A DNA stretch of 64,000 nucleotides, taken from assembly GCA_963829355.1 (NCBI GenBank), contig CAWHHZ010000016.1, positions 1 through 64,000 of the forward strand, given 5' to 3'. Below, piece after piece: positions 36,435 to 47,164 of the stretch; within the stretch, counting starts at the first letter, position 1; every line of letters begins with the position of its first letter. Below the pieces are notes generated by a model, which was not told the DNA's origin, made no database searches, and worked only from the letters and a program-made list of their open reading frames with translations. The stretch comes from CAWHHZ01 sp963829355. Lineage in GTDB: Bacteria; Acidobacteriota; Thermoanaerobaculia; Gp7-AA8; JAHWKK01. The position numbers were made by a program, and so were the translations under genes.

Positions 36435-38639
36435 ATGATTGGCGACACGGTGGGGCACTACCGCATCGCTTCCCAGTTGGGAAGTGGTGGGATGGGTGTC
36501 GTTTACGAGGCAGAGGACTCGCGGCTGGGCCGGCGGGTCGCGCTGGAGTTTCTTCCCGAATCGATGGAGAAGAACGACGCTGCGCTCCAGCGATTCCAGA
36601 GGGAAGCCCGCGCGGCCTCCGCACTGAATCATCCCGGCATCTGCACGATCCACTCGATCGAGCAGCACGAGGGAAACCACTTCATCGTAATGGAGCTTCT
36701 CGAGGGTGAAACACTCGCGGACGTCATCCGTCGCGGGCCTCTCGAGATCGGTGCGCTGGTCAAAGCTGCGGCAGAGATCATCGATGCACTCGAGTCGGCA
36801 CACGCAAAAGGAATCGTCATCGCGATCTCAAACCCGCGAACATCTTCCTCACCTCCCGCGGCCAGGTAAAGATCCTCGACTTCGGCCTGGCAAAGATCGA
36901 TCGCCAGAAGGAGGAAGGATCCGCCATGGAGACGGCGGTTCGTCCTGAGGAACTGACCCGCGAGGGCTCGACGATCGGGACCATCTCGTACATGTCGCCG
37001 AACAGGCACGTGGTCAGCTCACCGACGCACGCACCGATCTCTTTTCCCTCGGCACGGTCCTCTATCAGATGGCGACCGGGACCCTTCCCTTCCCCGGCGA
37101 AACGTCTGCCGTCATCTTCGATTCAATACTCAACCGCGATCCGCGCGACATTGGTGAGCTGAATCCGAACCTGCCTCCCGAGCTGAGCTCGATCATTGCC
37201 AAGGCTCTCGAGAAGGACCGGGCGTTCCGCTATCAGACCGCCACCGACATGAAGACCGATTTCATGCGCCTCAAGCGGAAGACGGACTCGGGCTCGCGCA
37301 TGAGCGCCTCGTCGGAGTCTCGACGTGCCTCGACCGACGGTTCCGATGTGAAATCTGTCGCGGTCTCTACTTCGAGAACCTCAGCGGCGTCGACGACGAC
37401 GAGTACCTGCGTGACGGCGTGACCGAGGACATCATCACGGAGCTGTCGAAGATCAAGGGCCTCAAGACCTTCTCCCGTACGGCCGTCTCATCGTTCAAGG
37501 ACAAGGACGTGACGACCGAGCAGATCGGAAACCAGCTCGGCGCTGCGTACGTGCTGACCGGCAGCATCCGACGCTCAGGCGCCCGTCTCCGCATCAACAC
37601 CCAGCTCGTCGACACGAAGACCGACTTTCCTCTCTGGTCCGAGCGGTACGACCGTGAGATGAAGGACGTCTTCGAGCTCCAGGACGAGATCGCCCACAAG
37701 ATCGCCGACGCACTCCGCATCACCTTGACTCCCCAGGAGCAACAGGCGATTGCGCGAAAGCCGACGGACAACGTGCAGGCGTACGATCTCTACCTCCGCG
37801 CAAAGAGCTACGAGCGACGCAGGACACGTCAGGACCTCGAGTTCGCCCTGCAGGTTTACGAGAACGCGATCGCCATCGATAGCGGGTTCGCACTTGCCTA
37901 TGCGGGCGTAGCCAATGTGTGCACGATCTATTACTTCGACTACGATCGCTCCGACAAGTGGATGAAGCGCGCGGTCGCCGCATCCGAGAGAGCGAAGGAG
38001 CTCGGCCACGCGCAGCCCAAGATCCAGATGGCCGAGGCGTGGATCCGCTACAAGGAAGGTCGACACGTCAAGGCACAGGAGATCGTCCGGAAAGCGATCG
38101 TCGAGAAGCCGGACTGCGAAGGCGCCTATTACCTTCTCGGAAGAACTCTCTTTGCTGACGGGCGCTATCAGGAGATCGTCGACATCGCCGACCGGGCAAT
38201 CGAAGCCTCGGGCGATGACTACAACGTGTTCGTTCCGATTCTCAACGCTCTCGGTGCCATGGGCAAGACGGAACTGAGGCGCAATATGATCCACAGGGCG
38301 GTCCAGACCCTCGAGAACCAGGTGATGAAGGCGCCGGAGGATGCGCGCGCACGTTCTCTGTTGGCGGGCCTCTACGCCGAGCAGGATCGCGCTGAAGACT
38401 CCGAACGTGAAATGAAGTTCGCCGTCACGCTCCGTCCGAACGATCCGACACTTCACTACAACTGCGCGTGTACATACGCAAAGCTCTCAATGAGGTCCGA
38501 GGCACTCGATTCACTCAAGCGAGCATGGGAAGCCGGATATCAGGACAATGACTGGGTGCGTCGCGACCCCGATCTCGAGTCGCTGCATGGCGATCCGGAG
38601 TTCGAGCGACTCTATCCCGGAAGGTCGGAAAGCTCTTAG
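36435..38639 (+). CDS. Ser/Thr protein kinase-TPR protein 2, frameshifted, ATP lysine replaced
   Basis: Same architecture as its neighbours: kinase (MIGDTVGHYRIASQLGSGGM), FlgO/TolB-like domain, TPRs. Two things differ. The VAIK-type lysine is glutamate: RRVALEFLP where the paralogues read VALKFLP, so this could be a pseudokinase. The HRD segment is also broken: GIV is followed by a one-base deletion, with the correct HRDLKPANIF present in another frame. More slips occur near 37005 (SYMSP|EQARG) and 37365. From 37419 the middle and TPR parts are continuous (ITELSKIKGLKTFSRTAVSS; YENAIAIDSGFALAYAG), ending FERLYPGRSESS. It is first of the tandem plus-strand set; the next gene starts 2 bp after its stop. 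Confidence 0.85.
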
Positions 38640-38641
38640 CG

Positions 38642-40860
38642 ATGATTGGCGAAACGATCGCGCACTACCGTGTCCTCTCCCAACTCGGCCAGGGCGGGAT
38701 GGGCATCGTCTATGAGGCCGAGGACACGACTCTCGAGCGGCGGGTGGCGCTGAAGTTTCTTCCGGAGGATATGGCCAGTGACGAGTCTGCGCTTCAACGT
38801 TTTCAGCGTGAAGCAAAAGCCGCATCGGCCCTCAATCATCCCGGAATCTGCACCGTTTACGCGATCGACCAGCACCAGGGGCGCCACTTCATCGCCATGG
38901 AGCTCCTCGAGGGAGAGACGCTCGATCAGAGAATCCGCCGGGGCGCGCTCGATGTCGCCTCGATCGTCGATTACGCCATCCAGATGGCGGACGCTCTCGA
39001 GTCGGCACATGCGAAGGGTATCGTGCACCGTGATCTGAAGCCCGCCAACATCTTCGTCAATCACCGCGACCGCGTGAAAATCCTCGATTTCGGCCTGGCG
39101 AAGATCGATCTTTCAAAGAAGGCTGCATCCGAAGCCGGGTCCGGAATGGTGACGGCGGTCCGCCAGGCCGATCTGACGAACGCTGGTGCGACGATCGGCA
39201 CCGTCGCCTACATGTCGCCCGAGCAGGCTCGTGGACTCCCGACCGATGCGCGAACCGACATTTTCTCATTCGGCACGGTTCTCTACCAGATGGCGACTGG
39301 CATTCTCCCGTTCAAGGGAGAGACCTCAGCGGTGATCTTCGAGGCGATTCTCAACCGCGATCCCCAGTCCGTGCAGGAGCTGAACTCGTCTCTTCCTCCA
39401 GCTTTTGCCACGATCATCGAGAAGGCTCTCGAGAAGGACCGCAGCCTCCGCTGCCAGAACGTCTCTGAACTGAAGACGGACTTCATGCGGCTGAAGAAGA
39501 AGCTCGAATCCGGTGGTCGCGACGCGGCTCGTGAGTCGTCCCGGGGTGATTCCTCACCTGATCGTCGCAAAGAGTCGGCGGTCGCGGTGCTCTACTTCGA
39601 GAACCTCAGCGATCTGAAGGAAGACGAATACCTTCGCGACGGGGTGACGGAAGACATCATCACGGAGCTCTCGAAGATCAAGAACCTGAAGATCTTCTCG
39701 CGCGCGACCGTCCTCGCCTACCGAGACAAGCCGGCCACTCCGGGTCAGATCGGGCAGCAGCTCGGTGCCTCGTACGTCCTGACCGGAAGCATCCGGCGCG
39801 CTGGAAACAGGCTGAGAATCAACACGCAGCTCGTCGACACGCAGACCGACTTTCCTCTCTGGACCGAACGCTACGACCGTGAGATGAAGGACGTCTTCGA
39901 GGTGCAGGACGAGATCGCGCACAAAATTGCTGAAGCCCTCCGGATCACCCTCTCCCCTCAGGAGAAGGAGGCTCTCGCTGCAAAACCGACCGAGAACGCG
40001 CAGGCGTACGACCTCTATCTCCGCGGGCGCAACTACGCGCGCCGCCTGTCGCGTCAGGATCTGGAGTTTGCGCTGAAGATGTTCGAGCACGCCGTCACTT
40101 TGGATCCGGAGTTCGCGATCGCCCATGCGGCCATCGCAAATGTCTATTCGCAATACCACTACAACCACGAACGGAATGATTTATGGATTGAGCGGTCGAA
40201 GGAGGCGAGCAGGAAGGCGAGCAATCTCCGCCCCGACTCCCCTGAGGTGATGGTCGCCGAGGCATGGATCCTCCACGCGGAGGGGCGTTTTGACGAATCC
40301 GTGCGACGAGTCCGCGAGGCAATTGAGAAGAAACCTGATGCCGAGGGTGCCTACGACCTTCTCGGCCAGTCCCTGTTTGCGGCGGGACGGATCAGGAAGT
40401 GGTCGACGAGGCGGACACGTTCATCGCCCACGCTCAGGAGAACTACAACACCTTCATCGCCGTCAGGAACGCCGTGCGCGCGCTCGGCAAGCACGATCTG
40501 GCTCAGAACCTTACGATCCAGGAAGTGAACCTGCTCAATGAGCACATTCGGAAGGTTCCGGAAGACGTGCGGGCGAGAATCCTGCTCGCCGGCAGCTACG
40601 CATGGCTGGGCCGAGCCGATGAGGCGATGGCCGAGGCCAATCTCTCGATGACTCTGCGACCGAACGAAGCCACTGTTCTCTACAACGTCGCGTGCGTCTT
40701 CGGGACCATCGGGAAGAAGGACGAGGCTCTCGACGCGCTGAAGAAGGCGCATGCGGCAGGCTTTCACGATTCGAACTGGGCCCGGCGTGATCCCGACATC
40801 GCTGCCCTAGTCGGGCATCCCGAGTTTGACAAACTCTTCCCGGAAAAGAGCGCACAATGA
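38642..40860 (+). CDS. Ser/Thr protein kinase-TPR protein 3, one frameshift
   Basis: The kinase domain is complete: GQGGMGIVYEAEDTTLERR, VALKFLPEDM, HRDLKPANIFVN, DFGLAKIDLSKK and GTVAYMSPEQARG. The FlgO/TolB-like domain follows (AVLYFENLSDLKEDEYLRDG, GASYVLTGSIRRAGNRLRIN). TPRs run to about 40390, where the frame slips within QSLFAAGR, then QEVVDEADTFIAHAQENYN continues to the end (NWARRDPDIAALVGHPEFDK). Reconstructed length is about 739 residues, equal to proteins 4 and 5. Its TGA overlaps the next ATG. It probably acts in the cytoplasm as a signalling kinase with a TPR protein-binding tail. Confidence 0.88.
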
Positions 40861-43064
40861 TTGGCGAGACTGTCTCCCACTACAAAATCCTCTCCCAACT
40901 CGGCGAGGGGGGCATGGGTGTCGTCTACGAAGCGGAGGACTCGAGGCTCGGCCGCAAGGTCGCACTGAAGTTCCTCTCCGACGGGACCGCCAAGGATGAA
41001 TCTGCATTGCAACGGTTCCAGCGCGAGGCTCGCGCGGCGTCTGCGCTCAATCATCCCGGGATCTGCACGATTCACGCTATCGAACAGTACGACGGTAATC
41101 ACTTCATCGTCATGGAGCTGCTCGAGGGAGAGACACTCTCGGAGCAGATCAAACGTAGTCCGATCGAGATCAGTCGCGTTCTGGCAATGGCGATCGAGAT
41201 CGCCGACGCGCTCGAGTCCGCCCATTCCAAGGGAATCGTCCACCGCGATCTCAAGCCGGCGAATATCTTCATCAATTCGAGAGGACAGGTGAAGATTCTC
41301 GACTTCGGACTGGCCAAGATCGACGCCCAGAAGACCGGTGGAGACGGGGCGAGTCACGCGACGGCGGTACGGTCGGAAGAGCTGACGAAGGCCGGAGCGA
41401 CCATCGGCACGATCGCCTACATGTCGCCCGAGCAGGCTCGAGGCCAGGCGACCGACGCCAGAACCGACATTTTCTCTCTCGGTACGGTTCTCTATCAGAT
41501 GGCCACGGGTCAGGTTCCTTTCCAGGGAGATACCTCCGCGGTCGTCTTCGATTCGATCCTGAACCGGGACCCTGCACCGGTTGCCGAGCTGAATCCCTCT
41601 CTCCCTCCCCTGTTCGGGGCGATCATCGGTCGTGCTCTCGAGAAGGACCGGAACTTCCGCTACCAGACCGCTGCCGACATGAAGACCGAGTTGCAGAGAC
41701 TCCGGAGGGATGTCGAATCCGTAAGCCGGCCCTCCGGGGCCACAAGCGGGTCGCACCCGTCGGTGTCCGCGGCGCAGCAATCCGTGGCGGTTCTCTATTT
41801 CGAGAACATCAGCGGTGTGAAGGAAGACGAATACTTCCGCGACGGAATTACTGAAGACATCATCACCGAGCTGTCGAAAATCAGAGAGCTGAATACGTTT
41901 TCGAGAGCGACGATCCTGAGCTATCGCGATCGCCCGGCGACTCCGACCCAAGTCGGCCAGCAACTGGGAGCGGGCTATGTCCTGACAGGCAGCATCCGGC
42001 GCGCCGGTGACCGCCTGCGCATCAACGCACAACTCGTCGACACGCGGACGGATTTTCCGATCTGGTCCGAGCGCTACGATCGTGAGATGAAGGACGTCTT
42101 CGAGGTGCAGGACGAAATCGCTCACAAAATCGCGGAAGCGCTCCGCATCACGCTCTCGCCGCAGGAAGTGAAGGCTTTGGCCGAGAAGCCGACAGCCAGT
42201 CCCCAGGCCTACGATCTGTATCTTCGCGGCAGGAACTATGCGAGAAGGTTATCGCGTCAAGACCTGGAGTTCGCACTCCAGATGTTCGAGCACGCGATAA
42301 GCCTCGATCCGAACTTCGCGCTGGCCCACGCTGCCATCGCCAACGTTCACGCCCAGTTTCACGTCAACCATGAGCGAAAGCAGAGCTGGATCGATCGCGC
42401 CAAGGAAGCCAGTCGTCGCGCGAGCAGCCTGCAGCCGAGCGCTCCCGAGGTTCTGATCGCTGAAGCCTGGATTCTGCATGCCGAGGAGCGGTTCGATGAT
42501 TCGGCCAGTCGCGTTCGCGAGGCAATGGACAAGAAACCCGACGCGGAGGGCGCGGCTGCGCTGCTCAGTCAGTCGCTCTTCGCGGCCGGACGCTATCAGG
42601 AGCTCATCGACAACACCGACGAGCTGGTCGAGCGATCAGCCGAGGACTACAACGTCTACATCGCGCTGCACAATGCGATGGGGGCACTCGGAAAGCGGGA
42701 TGCGGCACGCAACTTTGCCGTTCGCCAGATCAACGCCCTCGAAAGCCACATCCGCAAGGTGCCGGAAGATGCTCGTGCGCGTATTCTGCTTGCGACGACC
42801 TACGCACACACGGGCCGCAGAGAAGATGCCGTGAAGGAAGCGCAGGTCGCGATGTCTCTCCGGCCGAATGAGGCCACGGTTCTGTACAACGTGGCCTGTG
42901 TGTTCACCGGACTCGAGGAGATCGACGAGGCCCTCGACGCTCTGAAGAAGGCTCACGCGGCTGGATTTCACGACACGAACTGGGCCAGGCGGGACCCGGA
43001 CCTGGAGCCCCTTCTAGGGCATCCTGAATTCGAGCGTCTGTTCCCCGCGGAGGATGCAACATGA
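40857..43064 (+). CDS. Ser/Thr protein kinase-TPR protein 4, intact
   Basis: A 735-residue intact member and the best reference for the cluster. Kinase residues 9-270: glycine loop GEGGMGVVYEAE (16-27), ATP lysine K38, HRDLKPANIF (129-138), DFG (149-151) and activation segment GTIAYMSPEQARG. Residues about 300-440 are the FlgO/TolB-like domain (VAVLYFENISGVKEDEYFRD; ITELSKIRELNTFSRATILS; YVLTGSIRRAGDRLRINAQL). Residues about 450-735 hold TPR-like repeats, each roughly 34 residues. No transmembrane helix separates the domains, unlike PASTA-type kinases. The ATG overlaps the upstream stop and the TGA overlaps the next ATG, so the genes are translationally coupled. Confidence 0.93.
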   Translation: MIGETVSHYKILSQLGEGGMGVVYEAEDSRLGRKVALKFLSDGTAKDESALQRFQREARAASALNHPGICTIHAIEQYDGNHFIVMELLEGETLSEQIKRSPIEISRVLAMAIEIADALESAHSKGIVHRDLKPANIFINSRGQVKILDFGLAKIDAQKTGGDGASHATAVRSEELTKAGATIGTIAYMSPEQARGQATDARTDIFSLGTVLYQMATGQVPFQGDTSAVVFDSILNRDPAPVAELNPSLPPLFGAIIGRALEKDRNFRYQTAADMKTELQRLRRDVESVSRPSGATSGSHPSVSAAQQSVAVLYFENISGVKEDEYFRDGITEDIITELSKIRELNTFSRATILSYRDRPATPTQVGQQLGAGYVLTGSIRRAGDRLRINAQLVDTRTDFPIWSERYDREMKDVFEVQDEIAHKIAEALRITLSPQEVKALAEKPTASPQAYDLYLRGRNYARRLSRQDLEFALQMFEHAISLDPNFALAHAAIANVHAQFHVNHERKQSWIDRAKEASRRASSLQPSAPEVLIAEAWILHAEERFDDSASRVREAMDKKPDAEGAAALLSQSLFAAGRYQELIDNTDELVERSAEDYNVYIALHNAMGALGKRDAARNFAVRQINALESHIRKVPEDARARILLATTYAHTGRREDAVKEAQVAMSLRPNEATVLYNVACVFTGLEEIDEALDALKKAHAAGFHDTNWARRDPDLEPLLGHPEFERLFPAEDAT

Positions 43065-45271
43065 TCGGTCAGACTGTTTCCCACTACAAGATCACCTCCC
43101 AGCTCGGCAGCGGTGGAATGGGGGTCGTCTACGAAGCCGAGGATACGAAGCTCGGCCGCAAGGTCGCGTTGAAGTTTCTGCCGGATGACCTGGCGAACGA
43201 CGAGTCGTCTCTCCAGCGCTTCCAGAGAGAGGCGCGCGCCGCGTCCGCGCTCAATCATCCGGGGATCTGCACGGTCCACGCGATCGAGCAGTACGAGACG
43301 AGTCACTTCATCGTGATGGAGCTTCTCGAGGGTCAGACGCTCGCCGACGAGATTCGAAAAGGACCGGTCGAGATCGAACGGCTGATGAGCATTGCAATCG
43401 AGATCACCGACGCGCTCGAATCCGCACACTCCAAAGGAATCGTTCATCGGGATCTGAAACCCGCCAACATCTTCATCAATACCCGCGGACAAGTGAAGAT
43501 CCTCGATTTCGGCCTCGCCAAGATCGAGATCAAGAAGAATGCGAACATGATGGACGGGTCCGGCATGGTGACGGCGATCCGCCCTGAGGAATTGACGAAG
43601 GCGGGATCGACGATCGGTACCGTCTCGTACATGTCGCCCGAGCAGGCGCGCGGACAGATCACCGACGCCCGTACCGATCTGTTCTCTCTCGGCACCGTCC
43701 TCTACCAGATGGCGACAGGCGTCCTCCCTTTTCAGGGCGACACCTCTGCCGTGATTTTCGACTCGATTCTCAACAGGGAGCCTGCTCCCCTCAACCAGAC
43801 GAACCCTTCTGTCCCGGCGGAATTCAACCGTGTCGTCGGCCGGGCGCTCGAGAAAGATCGCAACCTCCGGTACCAGACCGCGACTGATCTCAAGACCGAG
43901 CTTCTCCGGCTGAAGCGCGATCTCGATTCCGGCGGCCGGCGTGCTTCGGAGTCGAGCGGGTCGCGCTCCGACAGCTCGGCTGATCCCACCGTCAAGTCGA
44001 TCGCAGTCCTCTATTTCGAAAACCTGAGCGGAGTGAAGGAAGACGAGTACTTCCGCGACGGAATCACCGAGGACATCATCGCGGAGCTCTCGAAGATCAC
44101 GGGTCTCAAGATCTACTCCCGTCCCACTGTTCTCGCCTACCGAGACAAGCCAACCACCCCTGCCCAGATCGGACAGCAGCTCGGTGCGGCGTATGTACTC
44201 GCCGGGACGCTTCGCCGGGCCGGGAACAGACTCCGCATCAGCGCGCAGCTCGTCGACACTCAGACCGACTTTCCCCTCTGGATCGAACGATACGACCGAG
44301 AGATGAAGGACGTCTTCGAGGTCCAGGACGAGATTGCCCGGAAGATCGCGGAAGCCCTTCGCATCACCCTCTCACCCCAGGAGCAGGAGGCTCTGGCGGC
44401 GAAGCCTACCGACGATCTTCAGGCTTACGATCTCTACCTGCGAGGGAAAAACTACGCGCGCCGTCTTTCCAAGCAGGATCTCGAGTTTGCGCTGCAGATG
44501 TTCGAGAACGCCGCTTCGCTCGATCCGAACTTCGCGCTTGCGCACGCCGCCATCGCCAACGTCTGCGCACAGTATCACTACCACTTCGATCGCTCCTCCC
44601 GATGGGTGGAGCGGGCGGTCGAAGCGACCCAGCGCGCGAGTGCACTCGGCAAGAGCGCCCCGGAGGTTCAGGTCGCCGAGGCGTGGGTCTTCTACGTCGA
44701 GGGCAGCTTCGCCGACGCGGTGGATCGCGTCCGCCAGGCGATCGAGCGGAAGCCCGACACCGAGGGAGCCTATTACCTGCTCGGCCGCGCACTGTTCGCC
44801 TCGGGGCGGTATCAGGAGCTCGTTGAAGTTGCGGACGAGGCGATTGCTCACACCGGAGAGGATTACAACACATACGTTCCGATCCGGAATGCGCTCGGCG
44901 CTCTGGGAAAAACCGAGAAGTACCGCACGCACTCGCAGAGGGAGATTCAGATGTACGAATCGCATCTGAAGAAAGTCCCGGAGGATGCGCGGGCGCGAAC
45001 GCTGCTGGCCGGCGATTATGCCGCTCTCGGCCGGATCGACGACGCGAGCCGGGAGCTGAGCCTCGCGATGACCCTGCGTCCTGACGACGCGATGGTGACC
45101 TACAACGTTGCGTGCGTTTTCTGCCAGATCGGGAAGCACTCCGAGGCGTTGCATGCCTTGCGGAAAGCATGGGATGCTGGATTCAGAGATCCCAACTGGG
45201 CAAGGCACGATCCCGATCTGGAGGGACTGCGAGGCGACCCCGAATTCGAGCGGCTCTTCCCGGAGTCCTGA
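43061..45271 (+). CDS. Ser/Thr protein kinase-TPR protein 5, intact
   Basis: A 736-residue paralogue of protein 4. It has MIGQTVSHYKITSQLGSGGM, K in RKVALKFLPDD, HRDLKPANIFIN, DFGLAKIEIKK and GTVSYMSPEQARGQ, so all catalytic motifs are intact. Middle domain: IAVLYFENLSGVKEDEYFRD and GAAYVLAGTLRRAGNRLRIS. TPR region: LYLRGKNYARRLSKQDLEFA and ANVCAQYHYHFDRSSRW, ending FERLFPES. Like its neighbours it is soluble. The cluster probably arose by tandem duplication; closest resemblance in the TPR part (YHYHF, SKQDLEFALQMFENA) is to protein 1 across the inversion point. Confidence 0.93.
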   Translation: MIGQTVSHYKITSQLGSGGMGVVYEAEDTKLGRKVALKFLPDDLANDESSLQRFQREARAASALNHPGICTVHAIEQYETSHFIVMELLEGQTLADEIRKGPVEIERLMSIAIEITDALESAHSKGIVHRDLKPANIFINTRGQVKILDFGLAKIEIKKNANMMDGSGMVTAIRPEELTKAGSTIGTVSYMSPEQARGQITDARTDLFSLGTVLYQMATGVLPFQGDTSAVIFDSILNREPAPLNQTNPSVPAEFNRVVGRALEKDRNLRYQTATDLKTELLRLKRDLDSGGRRASESSGSRSDSSADPTVKSIAVLYFENLSGVKEDEYFRDGITEDIIAELSKITGLKIYSRPTVLAYRDKPTTPAQIGQQLGAAYVLAGTLRRAGNRLRISAQLVDTQTDFPLWIERYDREMKDVFEVQDEIARKIAEALRITLSPQEQEALAAKPTDDLQAYDLYLRGKNYARRLSKQDLEFALQMFENAASLDPNFALAHAAIANVCAQYHYHFDRSSRWVERAVEATQRASALGKSAPEVQVAEAWVFYVEGSFADAVDRVRQAIERKPDTEGAYYLLGRALFASGRYQELVEVADEAIAHTGEDYNTYVPIRNALGALGKTEKYRTHSQREIQMYESHLKKVPEDARARTLLAGDYAALGRIDDASRELSLAMTLRPDDAMVTYNVACVFCQIGKHSEALHALRKAWDAGFRDPNWARHDPDLEGLRGDPEFERLFPES

Positions 45272-45314
45272 GACTGCGGGGACGGACACGCAATGCGAGA
45301 ATGGAGACAACCCG

Positions 45315-46874
45315 TTGGGCCATCTGAGCCGGAAGCTGGATTCGGTATCGCGTCTTCGTGATGGTCGCCTCGACGAGCTTCCTTTCGCCACCGTGCTGAC
45401 AGCGATCGCGGCATCGGGGCGAAACGCTGTGATCGAGCTCAACCGGACTCCGTTCAACAAGCAGATCATTCTCGAGGAAGGGGTTCCAGTGGACTGCCGC
45501 TCGAACCTCGCCCATGAGACGTTCGGACGATTTCTGCTGACTGCGAAGAAGCTCTCGGAGGAGGAGTTTTCCACGACACTCAATGAGGCTGCAACTCGTG
45601 GGGTGCCGCATGGTCAGGTATTGGTTGACCGCGGACTCATCTCCCCCTCCGAACTATTCAGGATGCTCCAGCAGAATCTTGCACGGAAGCTGCTCGATCC
45701 TTTCACCTGGAGAGCGGGATCATTCTCCATTTCGTTCGAGGTACCAGAAGTCGAGTCACCTCTCAAGGTGCGGGTACCGCAGCTCGTCCTGACCGGGATC
45801 GCGAAGTTTGCGGATCAGGGCGAGATCGATCGGGCGATGAACCCGTTGATCGGGAAGACTCTCGTCAGAAATCCTCTCCCACCATTCCGGCCGGAGGATG
45901 TGCGACTCTCTCCGCTCCAGGTCAGGATCATGGAGGTCGCCGGTTCCGGCAAGCGGCTCGACGAACTGGCTGAGGCAACTCAGACCGCCTATGAGGACCT
46001 CACGCGCGCTCTGTATGCGCTGTCCACTCTCGAGCTCATCATCGATGCGAGCCAGGTTCCGGCAGATGCTCCTCCGGTCCCTGCTCCTGCGACCGTTACA
46101 CTTCCTGCGGCTCCGGCTGAGCAGGCGGTCTCCCCCATTCCGCCTCCGACCACCAGTGAAATCGAGCAGAACCCGTCTGAGGTGGAGAATGAGCTGCTGA
46201 AACTCTATCTCGATTTCCGCAAACGCGATCCGTTCGATCTGCTGGGCCTCGAAGAGACTGCGAGTGGCGAACAGATCGACCAGCGGTGGCTCGAGTACGC
46301 AGAGCGATGGGCACCGTGGCGCTTCAATATCCTCCCGCTGCAGAAGATGCGTGAAAAGGCGCGGGAGCTCTTCCAGGCAGGTGCGAAAGCGTACGCCGTT
46401 CTGGCGAGCCAGGATCAGCGTATGACGCTCATCTCGCGACGGAAGACCCTCCGTGAAGAAGCCGCACTCGCGCCGGCGCGGGACCGTTTCAGAATCAAGA
46501 CAGACCTTCTCGACTCGGAACAGCAGTTCCGGAAGGGCAAAGCTCTCATGGATGCCGGGAAATATCAGGAGGCGATCGCTTTTCTCGAGTTTGCGTCGGA
46601 CTGTGATCACCAGAGCGGGCTGTACCACGCGGAGCTCGCCTGGTGCCGCTTCCTTCAGTCGCCGATGATCGTAACAGGCTCCAAGTCACTCGAGCAGTTG
46701 CAGGAAGCGATGCGTATCGAACCGGAGTGCGGTGTCAGCTGGTACTACGCGGGCATGATTCAAAAGCAGCTCGGGCGCGTGGATGAGGCAGAGAAGTTCC
46801 TGAGTGCAGCCATCAAACGGATGGCTCCCGATCGCAGGCCGATCGACGCGCTCAAAGAGCTGAGGAAGTCCTGA
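45315..46874 (+). CDS. DUF4388 (PATAN)-like protein with J-domain-like and TPR region
   Basis: About 519 residues, start uncertain; a TTG at 45315 is used because no ATG or GTG in this frame lies before conserved sequence. The N-terminal part matches DUF4388/PATAN proteins, often linked to gliding or two-component output: LDELPFATVLTAIAASGRNA, IILEEGVPVDCRSNLAHETF, then LGEVL-type HGQVLVDRGLISPSELFRML and LLDPFTWRAGSFSISFE. A Pro/Ala-rich linker (about 245-290) leads to a region with DPFDLLGLEETASGEQIDQR, reminiscent of a J-domain, and TPR-like repeats at the C-terminus (EAIAFLEFASDCDHQSGLYH). It lies 43 bp after kinase gene 5 on the same strand and may be a partner or substrate of the kinases. 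Confidence 0.75.
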   Translation: MGHLSRKLDSVSRLRDGRLDELPFATVLTAIAASGRNAVIELNRTPFNKQIILEEGVPVDCRSNLAHETFGRFLLTAKKLSEEEFSTTLNEAATRGVPHGQVLVDRGLISPSELFRMLQQNLARKLLDPFTWRAGSFSISFEVPEVESPLKVRVPQLVLTGIAKFADQGEIDRAMNPLIGKTLVRNPLPPFRPEDVRLSPLQVRIMEVAGSGKRLDELAEATQTAYEDLTRALYALSTLELIIDASQVPADAPPVPAPATVTLPAAPAEQAVSPIPPPTTSEIEQNPSEVENELLKLYLDFRKRDPFDLLGLEETASGEQIDQRWLEYAERWAPWRFNILPLQKMREKARELFQAGAKAYAVLASQDQRMTLISRRKTLREEAALAPARDRFRIKTDLLDSEQQFRKGKALMDAGKYQEAIAFLEFASDCDHQSGLYHAELAWCRFLQSPMIVTGSKSLEQLQEAMRIEPECGVSWYYAGMIQKQLGRVDEAEKFLSAAIKRMAPDRRPIDALKELRKS

Positions 46875-46915
46875 CGAAATCGAGGCGCGCGGTCATCCTG
46901 CGGACTCTGGACGTC

Positions 46916-47164
46916 TCAGCCTGCGTGTTCCTGCCTCCGCTGCTTGTACGCGCCCCGGATGTTCATAGCCGCCAGTGCGACCTGCAGGGTGATCAATGCC
47001 CACGCGCCATCATGCGTCCCCCACACGACCCACAGGACATTGCTCACGAGGAACACATAGAAGCCGATCTTGCGGCGCCTTTCCTGTTCGGAGCCGACGA
47101 GCCAGGCCGCCGCGATGGTGGTAACCATCGCCGGCCACTGGATCAGGTCGATCAGATCGTTCAG
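46916..47164 (-). CDS. small two-helix membrane protein
   Basis: An 82-codon frame from a CTG at 47164, or 70 residues from ATG 47128. The longer reading adds LNDLIDLIQWPA, which fits relatives I recall, and overlaps the stop of the bactofilin-like gene. Two or three hydrophobic segments: WPAMVTTIAAAWLVG, IGFYVFLVSNVLWVVWGTHD and ALITLQVALAAMNIRGAYKQ. It is a small inner-membrane protein of unknown function. Position suggests co-transcription with the upstream bactofilin-like and M23 genes. Confidence 0.65.
   Translation of the reverse strand: MNDLIDLIQWPAMVTTIAAAWLVGSEQERRRKIGFYVFLVSNVLWVVWGTHDGAWALITLQVALAAMNIRGAYKQRRQEHAG

Noticed and set aside
45108..45314. Upstream extension of the DUF4388 protein into kinase 5
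   Set aside because: The extension is the out-of-frame shadow of the kinase C-terminus.
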